NCBI RefSeq assembly: GCF_027744825.2 | Contig: NC_071340.1 | Location: forward strand, 6,140,501 to 6,204,500 | Reading direction: 5' to 3' | Origin: Synchiropus splendidus | Taxonomy: Eukaryota; Chordata; Actinopteri; Syngnathiformes; Callionymidae | DNA: 64,000 nt | Shown: positions 1-13,700 of the stretch, in pieces | Layout of the letters: every line of letters begins with the position of its first letter | Position numbering within the stretch: position 1 is the first letter of the stretch | Program-made: the position numbers and the translations under genes | The notes under the pieces: generated by a model | What the model was told of the DNA's origin: nothing | The model's input: only the letters and a program-made list of their open reading frames with translations | Databases searched by the model: none

Positions 1-1240
1 CAGGCGATCTGATCCGCCAGGCACCAAGCAGGAAGCGACCCGGACCCTGGTGTCCCATCGAAATGGCAACCGCAAATACATTTAGTGCAGCAGCACCTGG
101 AGAATGGAAAGAACACCTGAAAGTGAACAACTAACCAGCATGAGACCCTTAGACTCACACCAGTTCACAAAGGCGTGACACCTAGTGGCGTAAGCCTGTA
201 AGTGGCTGGAGCTCGAGCACTCTGCACTGTTGAAACTGCATCAGACAATCCCAAGCAATTTCAACCTTTCAACAGCCAAACCTTGAGAGCATGTCCCGGC
301 ACCGGATGAGCTTGACACACACGTCCAGCTTGGATCAGTGCACCTGCGACGTCCGGGGGTTTAGCACACCTTGAATGTGACACGCTCTCAGTGACACCAG
401 GTGGCTTGTCATATTAGGAGCTGTGACTTTGTGCAGGGAGGGGGCCCTCATGCCCACTGACGGTTGATGTATGCCACTGTTGTGAAGTTGTCTGACCTCA
501 CCATCATATGATGTTTCATCAGTGAAGTCGAACCTTCTCCACCGCCTTGAGCTCCAGCAGATTTATATGAGGTGTTGGATTGGACCATATTTCTATTGCT
601 GTCCTTGTCTATGGCGCCTCCCCATCACAGGAAGGATGCATCTGTGAAGACGTGCACATATCGCTGGAATCAGTCCTGATGCATTTCTGCCCCTGGGGTC
701 CTAAAACGCCATGTCCAGGTCAGCTTGAGCCGACAGACTTCTGAGAGGCTCCAAAGCTGTGTCCACCAATTTGGAGGAGGACCTCGGAGCCAACGAATGC
801 CTGAACAGTAGTTGATTGAATTGAAAATGATCGTCCCATACCGCAAATCTCAGATGACATCTGTGACGCGGGAGAATGGGATCATGAAAATACACACCTG
901 TCAGGTCCACCAACGTCATCCTGTCTCCTGGGCTGACACACTGCCTGACTGTCAGCATTGTGAACGGACGTGTTACAATGGATGGGTCTCTCTCTCTTTC
1001 TGATCCCTTTGGAACAAGGAACTTAATTGAACAAGGAACCGCCCTGTACTCCTCTGGCTGGACTCTAGAAACTGTCCACTTTTGGAGAATAGAGTTTCTC
1101 TCTTGTTCAAAGCAACTCGTTCCCGATGACAGTGGGCCACCATGCTGTACACCCCATATAACATGGGAGGTCGGAGACGGACCTGAAGCGCATAAGCTGC
1201 GTGTGACGTTCTGTCGATGGATGGTCTCTCCGCTCCTGTA
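1..1240 (-). mobile_element. Degenerate DIRS-type retroelement (RT, RNase H, possible recombinase start)
   Basis: Read on the minus strand from about 1165 downward, the pieces follow DIRS order. First comes a leader ending in a phrase like FTMLTVRQC. Next is reverse transcriptase text at 701-958 with GDRMTLVDL, YFHDPILPRHR, LRFAV and SLAPR blocks. Then an RNase H stretch at about 480-640 contains FTDAS and, further on, RSDN..TVAYINRQ. Last, near 150-215, is ARAPATYRL followed after a frameshift by FVNWCESKG, resembling the start of a DIRS tyrosine recombinase. The catalytic Y-I/V-D-D segment expected after the LAPR block is missing, and several stops and frameshifts interrupt the frame, so the copy is dead. 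It continues past the left window edge. The DIRS assignment rests on recognised motif wording; Ngaro or another tyrosine-recombinase element is the alternative. Confidence 0.72.
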
Positions 1241-4214
1241 GCAAGTCCAACATAGACAGACCTAGGTTGGGGGTAACCGGCCCTCCCGCAAATTCCAGAT
1301 GTGGAGGGCCCTCCTCGAAAGGGCTATTGGTTATTCAAACTCCGAGAGTGACCGACCGTGACATCCGTCAACCACAGGCAGATGATGATGTAAGACTGTG
1401 GAGCAGTTGTCACCTGACAGAGTACATCTGGGATCACACCCAGTGCTCCCAGGAGTGTGTGAAACAAATATCCGCCACTGAGTAGATTCATCCAAAGCAC
1501 TTGACGTAAGCCGGCGAGGTGTTAGTCTAGCTCTTCTGGCCGTCAGCTTGCCTGGGTCTCAAGACTCAGGTGATCTTGATCTTGATCACTTTTCTACATG
1601 AGCTGTCCCTCTGCTGTTCTCATTTCTAATCTTCCTCCCAATGAATTTTTCATCATAAAAATGTATTTTACTTAAGATATAAGTAAACTACAAATTGGAC
1701 AGCAGCAGCCGCAACGACAACAAAAACAACATGAAAAGATAATTAAAATAACTACTTGTAGGACATCTTTTTAGTATTGATACAAACAAAAATATATTTA
1801 TATTAACCAAAATACCTGTATGTTACAATATTTCTATTGTGAGCGTCAACACCGTTTTGCTTTTCCGTTTACTGGTCACCAACAAACTTTGTTGTTGTTT
1901 ACAGTTCTCAAACAGCCTTCTGAATTGCGCCATCTGAGTCAGTAAATTGCTGCATACTTTACAAAGAGTCAAATCTCCGTCTTAACTCTGGCCCAGAGCA
2001 GCCGTCGCTCTCCTCAGTAGCTGCTCGCTACAAACATGCGCTGCACCAGACGAAGGATTCATTAGTTGTTTGGCCTGCAGCCATTTTCCACTTGTTTCCC
2101 AAAGCTGGATCACATTATGCCACGAAGAATTCCTGTGCCAGAAATCTGGAGACCCATTTCGATAAAAGATCTGTGCTGTTGGTAATCCCTCGCCCATGCC
2201 AGGAATTTCAACAAGTGCTCAAAGGTTTTTTTTCTACTGTGATTGACATCATTGTTTCAGACAAGCTGAAATGCACCGCAGCTCTCATGTGGACAGTTTC
2301 GAAAAACATAATCTATGTTGCTCATGCTTCCTGCTGTGAGGCAATCAACCAGCTCACAACGGTTTTGAGATACAGTGGACTCTTTCCATCGGCGGACATA
2401 ACATATGACTGAAAATGTGGAAATTAGAGCCCTCCCAGAGTCAGCCCAGCCCTGGATCAATGGAGTCAAACACAGTGCTCGCACAGTTGATGTGCACAGC
2501 CTTCATATTCTACTATTGCCTTAAAAAATGCTACTCTTTCACTGTGTTCCACAAAAATATTTGATAAGTGCAGATCTCTTTTGCCCGCAGACACGACCGT
2601 CACAGAACATTGCTCAATAACCAGGGCAGACGGTGGAGGAATGTCTGACATGCTTGTGATCCTCAGTCATGGTTATTCCTTAAACTGTCATTACCGGACA
2701 ATACAGCGCTGCACCTTCACGCCACAGTCCGGGGTAACATGGTAGACTTTCTGTTGGTTCACCCTCCCAGTGTTTCATGACTGGATGTTCCCAGGGAGAG
2801 GAAAAGAGGACGTGAGGCCTGTGGCGTTAATGTTCCCCCTACAGTCTTTTCATCTGCCATCAAGGCAGCTGTCATTGATTAGTGTGCTGAACATGAGGGG
2901 AAGTGCTTGGTCAGATGCAGGTCACTCTCCGGTTCTCATCTCTGCAACCACTCTCCTGAAGGATGGTGTCACAATAGAGCAGCACATAGTCGACCGGGGT
3001 TCACCAGATCCAGTACTTGGGTAAATTGAGGTGAAGAGTTGAATGGAATCGCCATTCAGACTGCATTCAGATTTCAGCACAGTTCTAGATCAGGTTAATT
3101 TTCTCATGTCACTCCACTCTCAAGTTACCAGCAAATGGGTTGTTACAATGTCTTGTTGGGTTTTAGGAAGCCCAGGGACAGGTGTAATGATGTGCCACGG
3201 CCCACTGGGTATTGTTCTCTCTTACCAGTCCAGCCCCGGGTACACACATTCAAGGCAAAGCTTCTAGGTAGCCAGAGTGACATCAACATTGAAATGTGCG
3301 GTCAACATTTCAATGGAAATGTAAGGTAATTGCTATAGATGTTGGTCCATTGGTGACACCTTCTGGTTAGACTGGAATCAAAGATGGTTTGTATTTTTAA
3401 ATGGAAGTGTGGAAAGGAACGGGTCATGGTCACACCAACATATGATCCCAATTTTGATTGAGATTAACAATCTGTTTTTTCACTGTTTTTTTGTTTTAGG
3501 GGGGTGTGGACAGGGGTGGGTGAGGATTTGAGTGCATGCCATGTTTCAGTCCGAGTCTTGTTTAAATCGCACATATCCAAGCTGCTTGCTGCTGGGACAT
3601 GGAGCGACGCCGTGTTCACCGGTCTCTGGCTGCGGAGTTGCACTTCAGGGAGTGTGACTGACGCCTGGTAGAGCTTCGTGATGGTCTGGCAGCTCAGTGA
3701 AGGAGCCGCAGCAAATACGTGGTATTTAATGGAAACTGGGACCAAAAAAAAGGTTTTTGTTTGTTCCTTTTCAAAATAGAACTCGCTAATCGATAGTCAC
3801 CAAGTTGGCAACACTGTTATTGGACCCAGAATGTTGGATATAGAAGAAGTGTAAGACAACCAACGAGCATCATAGATGATGCATCAGGGAAAGTGTGATG
3901 GGCCCAAAACAGAAACAAGAAAAAAAAAGTGTATTTTTTTTCCCAATGTGGTAGTTTAATAGGAAGTTAGATGAACTTTGATAGAAAACATTTTGAACAA
4001 CACACTTTGTGCTTGAGCGCTTCAGCTCTCCTCTGCTGCGGTTGGTCGGCGTCGTTCCTGTTTGTGGTCAGACGCCCATTCCCTCAATAGCTGCCACATG
4101 GATCAACTTCAGAACCTGCGATAAGAAAGAAATAACCAGTGCTGACCAAATTCACCTTGAAGAATTTCGGCAGGCGAGCGGTGGTTCAAACATTTATAAT
4201 GACCCACAACTTTA
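1241..4214. other. Intergenic DNA downstream of fgf10, nothing recognised
   Basis: No open frame here resembles a known protein and no exon with paired splice sites was found. The sequence is AT-rich with scattered short homopolymer runs. It lies 3' of fgf10 on the minus strand and may hold further distal polyadenylation sites. Confidence 0.5.
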
Positions 4215-4229
4215 TGAAGAGGAGAAATC

Positions 4230-4235
4230 TTTATT
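4230..4235 (-). terminator. fgf10: Candidate fgf10 polyadenylation signal (AATAAA)
   Basis: The plus strand reads TTTATT, which is AATAAA on the coding strand, about 295 bases after the fgf10 stop codon. It is the nearest canonical signal noticed downstream and would give a 3' UTR of about 0.3 kb. Longer UTRs are common for this gene family, so other sites may be used. Confidence 0.35.
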
Positions 4236-4527
4236 TTGAAGTCCTATAAAAAGTAAAGAATGCAGCAGTCCAGTTAAATATCTCACAAAAATAAATAAAT
4301 CAATACAATACAAACAAAACTCAGTGGTTAAGGATCAAACATTTGCTCTAAATGTCAGCGCTATTAGTCTCATGTTGCCTCCTGTCATCTGCAGCTCCAT
4401 CAGTCTGTGTCATCTTCAACAGTTTGGCACACTATCCAGATCCTGTGCCACAGATTCCACCAGTCAGTCAGAATGTGAGAGTTTCTCGTGCCATACTCTT
4501 CCAGATGTTCAATGTGGGGGTCTGATG

Positions 4528-4719
4528 CTACACGAGGAACGGGAGGAAATGCGTGGCCGTGTTCCGCCGGCGGGTCTTCCTCCCTCGCAGCGGCTTTCCG
4601 TGGACATTCAGACCCACAAACATCTGCCGCTTCTTGTTCTTCCACTCGGCTGATGCGTACGTGTTGTAGCCGTTCTCCTCAATTCGCTCTTTCAGGGTGC
4701 AGTCGATCCCAAACTCCCT
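4528..4719 (-). CDS. fgf10: fgf10 coding exon 3 (C-terminal trefoil and stop)
   Basis: The coding strand enters after a TCTGTCTCCAG acceptor and ends at TAG (4530-4528). It encodes 63 residues including [19 protein letters not shown] and a basic run GRKTRRRNT, then THFLPFLV at the C-terminus, the conserved end of FGF10. Confidence 0.95.
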   Translation of the reverse strand, partial: REFGIDCTLKERIEENGYNTYASAEWKNKKRQMFVGLNVHGKPLRGRKTRRRNTATHFLPFLV

Positions 4720-7700
4720 CTGGAGACAGAAGTGACGATTTAGCACTCACGATCTGATTCTAGTGACATGTGGTGTGATTGTAGACTGAAAGCATAAGTA
4801 TGGTCATCATTCACAAACTAATTCATTTGGAGACAAGATGCGGAGAGTTGAGACAGTGATGGACCAAGAATGTTAGAGATTAACGTAAAGGAAGACCACC
4901 AATGACGTTCATGGATAATTTAAGTTTCAGGTGAACTTGAGTTCCTGTGAGCATTAAACAACCAAACAGTCTCAAGATTGCTTGTAAGCTGTAAGCAACC
5001 AACGCTTGATGTCGACCAACTAAGTCAAATGCTGACATAGAAAAACAATGCAAATTCTAACAAATGTGTGTCAGGTTCAAAGCTTCGACAGGAGCAAGAC
5101 ACTGAACATATACTATACTGAAAGAAAGTGAAGAAAATTATGACCTTGTTCCCAAAAGTACAAATTTTAGAAATTGGATAAAAGGAAAGAAGCCATAGGA
5201 ATAAAAAAATGTTGCGATTATTACGAATATGTACATTGAAATGCAAGAAAAGTAAATTACAAACACAACCGACCACTGGAAATAATATTCATAAACTCCA
5301 CCTTGAGGAAAAAATAAATCCTCCTCACAAGTGGTACAGGCGTCTCTACCCCTACACTGGACAGGCCACCAGTATGTCACAGAGGAAACCAGAGTGCCAG
5401 AGGGAAACCCAGACAAGAATCAGACCCAACTCCACAGAGGAAGAACACTGTGAGCTCCCTCGAGATAGAATCGAGGTACACACCATCGGGGAACCATGTA
5501 TCCTGTCAATTCTGTGATGGAGGATGGGTGTGTCACGTGGAGAGCTCCTAGCCTGAGAAATCCCCGTGCTTTTTCATAAATGGAGAATCGAAGAAAACAT
5601 CTGCGCCTGAGGTGAATACCATTCAAGTCTATTCTACCTCCTGGCACGATCGTGTGATTGCATTTAAATGTATTTCACTGTTGTTTCAATAATGTCTTAC
5701 TGCACGAAACAATGCTGTGAAATTGCAGAATAATCACATCCAGCTGAGCTGTTACCTCAGGTACGTCACACTTTAACATCAGCTTATTAACAAGGACAGA
5801 AACACTGACGGTGTGATCTGGACAACTCAACCTCCTTCAAAACAGAATGTTGGTACATTTAATGCTCTGCTGTTCCTGTGAGCGTTTATACTCGTACTAT
5901 CATTTCTTTCAGCAGGTAGTCAGTTGGTAAAAAAAAGTGGCCAGACTATAAACCCAGCTATATCACAGGCTCTTTACTAACTCTGGGAAGTTACTTTAAG
6001 TTAAATATGTGACTAAAAAGTTACAACAAAATTTGATGACAAAAACGTTGTGGTGAGAAAAATGACCAGACTATGGTTCATAAAAATCATGTTATGTTCA
6101 CAGGTTTTCTGAAATGTATGATTGCAAATATAAAAAAAAATACTATACAATATAAAAACAAAAATATAATTCTATATTTATTTTTAAGAAAAAGAAAGCA
6201 AAAAAAATGGTGTGTTCTTGTCGATAGTATGGCTTTGTCCTTAACGCTATAGTGCCACATGCTGTCCAATTGAGCCAAACTGCAATCAGTGATATTTCAA
6301 GCACAGACTTTAACAGATAAAATAACTAATTGTAGGCTAACAGACATCACAGTGAGGGTGGAGGTCAGTCTGAGCAGCTTCCTGTTAAACAATGATATGT
6401 ACTTAATATCATCTTGTTCAGTGTGACAGCTGCACTGAACCCAAGGGTGGAGTTCACTCTAACCAACTGCTTAACTATTCATTAGTTACAGTAAATGAGG
6501 AAGTAATTAATTTGTTCATGGTTAACATGAGTTTCCTAATCCAGTGTGTTACCAAAAACTGCACTAGTCTCAACTAGTAACGCGATGACAGATTGAAAGA
6601 GTTGTAACGCTCCTCCAGACCTGGAGCTGCTGGAGGCACCTTTAACAGCCAAGTTAGGGCGGCACCCCTGATACTACAAATATCCCAATACAGTCGCACA
6701 GGTTCAGCACGAAAGTTTGCAGTGAAGATGGCATGTGTTTTGAAACCCAGGGTTCCCACATGAGCCCTCTCAACTCTGAGTGCGAGCTCACGTCGGTCCA
6801 GCAGTAGAGGAAGATAAGCCTTCCGTCTGATAAGCCCAGTATGAATCTCTCTCTCTCTCTGGATCATTCCGATTGACCTGTGACCTGGATACTCACTGCT
6901 CCGTACAGCTCTCCTTCCCTGCTGATAGCCAGATAGTAGTTGCTGTTCAGCCCTTTGATGGCCACCACTCCCACGTCCACGGAGGTGATTTCCAGAATAC
7001 CTGCCAGAGCAGAGAGACCATGTTATCAATCTGTGTCAGTCGGGAAGGTGTGCAAGAGTTTCAGCAGGACTCCAATCCAACAGGTTTGTGACAACCCCAG
7101 AGAGTCTTTTTCATTAGTGCGAGGGTAATTGAAAGCAGATTCTAATTTAGCTGGACGTGAGAACAAACAGTGAGGCCGCATTATTCATTCTGGAGTGATA
7201 TTATAAAGAAAGTTTACAACCTACACCTGTGTAACACATTCCAGCTGCGCAGGCTGTTACCGGCTAACATTAATAGGAGAGTACCACAGAGAATCTCGGC
7301 TTGTTTATGTTCTGTTTGCTTGGTTACATTCCCCAATCCTTAAACAAATAATTCAAGGTTCTCGTGGGCTATTAAAGGGGCTAATTTATACCCCGCTTAA
7401 CAAGGGCGGCCCTCTGCCGCAGACAGTTGTGGTTATTTGTGTGGTCTGGGTATCAGAGGTCACAGAGATATAACTTCCCAATGTCCCCTTTGAGCGCAGG
7501 AACTACCCATCTTGTGTTTGTGTGTGTGTGTGTGAATGTTTGAACTGACTTCAGCACAAACTGTAAGACAAGAGGACAAAAAGTAAGAATCTCAAAGATG
7601 TTTTGAAAAGGCTTGCTTAAGTTAATGCCTGAGCTACACAAATGTCTTTTTGTTTACACAAATGTTTCTGGGAAATCAGTTGCAAATCAGGTGAAAATCT

Positions 7701-10700
7701 TCCATGTGAAAACCTCTCTCAAAATTAAAGAAAAACTAGTTCACAAGTGTTAACCTCTCACCCATATGTAAAGCCGCGTGAAAATGTGCAGATCTGCAAT
7801 GTGAAAAAATGTGCAGATCTGCAACATCTCAAACCCACATTTAAGAAAACACAATGAAAACCTAATATAAAACATCTCTGGTAATCACTTGAAACCTGAT
7901 AAGTTAAAACCTCTCAAATCCACTACTTCACTGGTGTGAAGATTGCTGTTCACACGTGTGTTGTGACACCAACACACACAGGTCTCCCTCTGATGTGAGT
8001 GTGATAATTAATGATATTATTTCTGTGTAACAGTCGACAACATGTCTCGCTGACCGTCCTGATGTGTCTTCACTACAATGTATACATTCATACAGAGGTA
8101 GTTTTCAAGCGACCGTCTAGCAAGACTTTGATGTTCATGTTAAACTTTCAGCAGTTTCTTTGGGGATATGTATTTTAAACCTCACAGTTTAAAGTAGTCT
8201 TAACTTATGTCCACTGCTCTGTTGACTCCGTGGCTTTGGCCAGGCGATTGTCTGCTGACCTGTTCTCCAGGTCTTTCTCTAGTGGCTGCAGTGGACCAGA
8301 GAGGACTCAGGTGGGACCCTGAAGAACAATCGCACCGGCCGCCCTCCTGGTCCGCGAGGTCATGACTGTATCAGTTTCTTGTTCAAACGCTGGCACCTCG
8401 GGGCAGTGAGGTCTGCGGCAGCAAGGCGGTGGTGGGGACTGTGACACAACGGCCATTGAAGATCTGAAAGGTGCTGGTTTCTGGGCTGGATCGGGTGTCG
8501 GTATGGAGTGAGGTTGTAAGACAATCTATGGCAGAGTCTGGCCGCTCTGTAAACATGGGGGGATGAAAAGGTTGGAGAACAGAGGAGCCATGACAGTGAG
8601 ACTGGGGGAGGGGTAAGGATTTGAAGGCTGTTATGATCACTGATCAAAGTGGGCCACCAGAGGCACGGGCGAGACGCCTCATACACACACAAACGCACGT
8701 GAGAGTTGCAGGTGAAGCAGGTGAACCTGCACTGGCAGTGACGTTACACCTCCACTCATTGATCTGGAGCTAATGAGGCCGCAGAAGAACTCAGCTCCAC
8801 GCCCGGGTCCACACTGTGTGGGGCTCCAAACAGCATACATGAAAGTCGACCAGCTGCTCACACGAGATGGCATGAGTTTTTGTTTCACATGCAGCATGTT
8901 TTTTTTTTTTTTTTTTTTGGACAAATGTGCAGACCGTTTGATGTGCTCTGTTTGGAGCCACAGCATAAAATGGAGGGGCAGTTGTGGATCGAGCCGAGTC
9001 GACAAGTATTACAAGGTGTTTTTTTTTCCACCGTGGGATGGCAAAAAGAAACTTTGTAACAAGTTATTCCTTTAATCACATTAGTTTACTTCATAAAGAA
9101 TAAACTTCGAGCAACATCGCTATAACTATTATACAAAACTTTGCAGATGGAAACAGCTGCATTTTGAAGCTACAATGTTGGCTAATAGGCAAATACTTCC
9201 TCTGACATTTTCTTTAAGTGACAATAAGTGCCAGTCTTGGAAATAATTAAACTAGCCAGTTTGACCCACCAAATTTAACACCACTAACTTAAATTGATGA
9301 TTCTGGTGTAGCTATCCTTCAACAGATGGTTGGTATTGCTGCTGCTTTATAGGCAACAAAAGTCAAGCCAGCATGGCTTCAGATTGAAGCACTGTTCTTT
9401 GGGTTACCTGTACTGACGCTAGTGAGATTGTCAAATCAACTTCAAGATGGCAATGAGCCTCATAACAAAGTCACATAGCTAGTAGCCCAAAGTAATAACA
9501 ATACCAGTCGCTAGGCTAATACTAGCAGCGGTGGGAGGCATCATCTAAAGGCAGAAAAAATGAGCCAAAATAATGTTGTCCAGTGAGTGATTTGCAGACT
9601 TCACAGTGTTGACTGAAAATATTATTGTGCATTATTGAGTGTTTTTATTTTCATTGCTGTAGAGCTAGCACTGATAATTCCCACATCGCCCAATGAGTCA
9701 GCACACACTTTTCCTAGATCTCGTTCTTTCCGAATTTGAAATTTGCAAGACTGTCCTTGATGGGTAGCTGTGGAAAATATATGCTTGGCAGTATCAGTCG
9801 CGCTTTGTTACACTATTAGTTTAACTGTGTATTTAACTTGATTATATATCGAAACAGAGGACGGGGACATTTATTTTTCTTAGCAAGCATTGGCTCATTT
9901 ACTTAGGTCAGACCCAGTGAAGCCCCTTACTGACGGTCATGAATCCGCCACAAACCAGATTAGAGCACGAGAATGAAGATTCATGTGGGTGACATTGCCG
10001 TGTAGAGGAGCGGACTAGTGGCAAAATAAATCAGGTTGCAAAGTAAAAACACTGGATAAGGACCACAGTGGGTGTATTTACATAGTGAGGACATTCATCC
10101 TCGTCCCCGCCTCGGAGCGAAGCTATACATCCTCTCCCCTGGACCTCCACAACAGGACCATCCGTTCCCTCCATGAAGTAGCCCACTGCTTTGATTAAAG
10201 TAGATGAACGTGCTCACATGTGCATGGAAACTACAAACCCACACTTCAGCCATGTCCAGGAGCACACATGGCCCGGCCCCAACACACACACACACACACA
10301 TTGAAAGGCTCAAACGGGTCAGGATAGTCATAGAGAATCTTTTCTTGACTCCCTGGTGAAAATATTTTGTCCTTCGTTGGGGGCTGCTATAAATTTAGTT
10401 CAGCTGTGAATCGTGGATGTTTTAATTACCCACTTGCTGATCGCTCCTTAGCTGACTTGAACAAAAATCTCCCTGCTCTGTAACCTCAGCACAGACTCCC
10501 AGCAGGTTGGAATGCCATGTGGGACAGTTTTACGCTGGCATCCCAATAAATCTGCGGGAGGCAGGATCCTGGCTCTTAACAGACTGTGAGCTGGGTCCTC
10601 GCAGGGCCACAGGCAGCACCCAAAAACCCTACCTCGGTCTCAGAAAGATCTGAACTAACATAAAGAAAAATCAACTCAAATTGAGGCCATTGTGAAGCCA

Positions 10701-13700
10701 TGGACGGACCTGAGAAATGACTGTGGCTAAACATGACCTTGAGTAATAATTCTATGAATGTTGCCATGTATGATGTAACACAAGCATTTATCGATTGATT
10801 TTGATTCAAAGGTTTCTATTCTTAAATGAATAGTTTTCAGTGAGACACAGTCGAGCCTGAATGTGTTTAGAGTTAGAACCTGGCGGTCCCACAATATGGC
10901 GGTAAACTCCAGTCAGTCAGCTAGTATTGACATATTTCTGATACCATAATAAAAAAAAAAAATCCCTGAGCTGAGTTGAACAAGTTCAATCTTGAAAGCT
11001 AAGTCTCAGTTTAGACTCGCTGTCACTTAAGAGCCCCAAAAAATGCTTTAGATTTCAGTCTGGTTCAATAAATGCACACAGTTTTCATTTTTGGCTGGTC
11101 ACATGGAGAAGTCATCGACAGTGTACAAGACGTACACACCTCTTGGACAAAGAACATCAAATCTACCAATTGAGCTGTCACACTATAAATAAATACATCT
11201 TTCCCTACGGAAGTCCTGTGTCCGGGCGTTGTGAGTCGTCCTCAGCCAAAAACCTGATATTTTGTCACATCAAGGGACTGGAGAGAGCCTACAAAAGACA
11301 TCAGCCCTGGGATCATGTCTAGCCTCAGGGGCCAGCAGGGAGACCGAGGCCACTCTTGTGTAGTATTCTTTACTGTGTGAACCTGATACACCGGCACATA
11401 ATCCACACACAGTGTCCCCGTGCTCCCTCGGGACACTGCGTTTTGATGACACCGCCATTGATACCCAAGACGCACTTTGATGTGGCCACAATGTTCAGCC
11501 ATGTCATTCATGAACTTGTACCTCTAGATGCCCCCCACACCCCACCTGCTCTTTCATTCATCCCCTGCATGCTCATGCTAACTGAGATGTGTGAGCTCAC
11601 CCCATGAATTGACCTGGATCCTTGTCTCAACCCATGATTCACAACCATCAACTCACTTGCCAATCGAGCCCATGCTTGGCTAGAGAATAATCTCTGAGAA
11701 TAAGCTCTGACAACTCCAGGAATATAGTTGTGTCGACTGAGATGCTTTAGACGTGAGAGACAATGTTGGATGAAGAAAGTCGGGGACTGCAGAAGAGGAA
11801 AATGGCAATGAGGTTGATGGATGAATGAGGCCTTGGAGCACAGGTGTGACTCGGGCAAGGCGTTGAAGAGAAGCTAAAGTGGAGGACTTGCTGCAGCGAC
11901 CGCTGATGGGACAGAGCAACAAACTCATAAGACCTAAAAGAAGTCCATGGTTCTTGTCATGGACCCAGCAACCTCAACAGGAAGCAATTGGGCCTAATGT
12001 AATTGCCTCTGACTCATGTTGCGATACATTGAGTGAGTCCAGCTCGCAAGGCCCAACACTTGAATGAACCCATGTGACTAAATACAGAGTGACTTCACCA
12101 GGGCCTCTTTAAATGCACAACAGCCTTCTCAGAAGAGATGGCATGTTTGCTTTCGTAAATCACACAGCCATATTATGGACCTGTTGTTTCCCCCCTTGAG
12201 TCTTTTAAGAATGGGAAGATGGGTAGATGTCTGACTGTGGTGACACAGCTGAATGTCTATAAAATACAAAGATCGCATTAGAGTCAAACTTCCATCTCTA
12301 AAATTCATTTTTTTGGAGGACCTTTTTGGTATAGAAGATATATCAATTTTAAATTAACTAAGTGATGGAAAATATAATTGTCTATACAGGTTTACAAGGT
12401 ACAAATCTCTGGAAAATTATTATTTTTTAAATAACCAAAGACTCAGACGTTTGTTAAGATAATTAGTATTATTTTTCTAAATATTTGGCAGAGCTTTCTT
12501 ACGTCAATTGATTTGGCACATTGGTCATACAGCCTGCATATCATGCCATTGTTATTGTTTAAGTTCAACTTCTTAAGGGTTTCATGTATGTTTCTATCTG
12601 CAAAACACTTTATATTTATACTTGTGACTGTCAATACAAACTGCAAACCATGTACCAGCTTTCGGACAGACATGCTTTCTGTCTTTTAAAATGTCTCTTG
12701 TTGACAAACATTAAATCTTAAAAGTGGACTGAGGTGCAGATGACGTTCTTCCTCAACTGACACTGAGGTCAGACATGAGATTTGTCACGTCTCATTCTTC
12801 TTTTAAATGTGCTTTCATATGTTTACCTCGGAAAAGATGATCGTATCTATTTTGGAACTGGAAAAAACTCTAGTTTAAAACTCAGACGACTGACTGCGTA
12901 ATACAACCAAGGCCGCACATCTTTGCAGACAGACGCAGGTAAATCAGTGTAAAACTTTAATCTCACGCAGCTACACGAATTTCAACTTAAAAGAAAGGAG
13001 CAGCAGCACCACAGTAAAAGCGCCACAAAGTAACACGGTCAGTAAATAAAGTTGTTTCTGTCATGACCTCGTCCAATGGCGCCCTGACATTCCGCCGCCC
13101 CTGGTCTTTTCCTCTAAGTCTCTTTGATTGAACGTGTGGTTTAGATCTCCCAAGAGGAACATGAAAAAGTTCCACAGAGGTTCGGGGGCAAGACAAGAAA
13201 ACTTGCAAGGAGAGCCGTGCATGTGAGTAATAAGCGAGCACATGTGTCACCGCTACATGTTCACACACCCACCGCGTCATGTGACCAGCACACACACGTC
13301 GATCCGTGGAGGGAGGCTAATGAGCGCGCTATCGTACTGACTGATATGCCGACGGCGTACAACGTGTAATCACTTTAAAGACGTGTTTCTGCTTTAAACA
13401 AATGTCTGATCTGTGAGTGAGGGTGTATAATTTACTCGCAGGCTGGCGTTCAGTGTGAGTGGGAGAGTGAGAGACAGTCTAAAAGCATCAATGAGACTGA
13501 CATTCATTTACATCACCCCCCCATCCGTCGCCCTGGCCCCGTTCTCCTGTGGCTGTTATCAGCGCTGTTTACTCTGGGCTGTGAAGACGGCCTGATAATG
13601 GCCGGGTTATCGGTCGCTGCTCCTTTTTAAGCCATTTGAGAGCTACCAACACTCTGCTGAGTGTTTGGACAGTCCAGATATCAGTGGGATGTCTGGTTTA

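Larger units (their letters stand above)
4720..6896 (-). other. fgf10: fgf10 intron 2
   Basis: GT-AG intron of 2177 nt: donor GTGAGT next to 6897, acceptor CCAG next to 4719. Apart from the old repeat near 5.4 kb, the content is AT-rich with no recognised element. Confidence 0.9.

Noticed and set aside
8360..8698. 112-codon minus-strand frame in fgf10 intron 1
   Set aside because: Pro/Leu/Ser-rich with an equally open overlapping frame; no family recognised.
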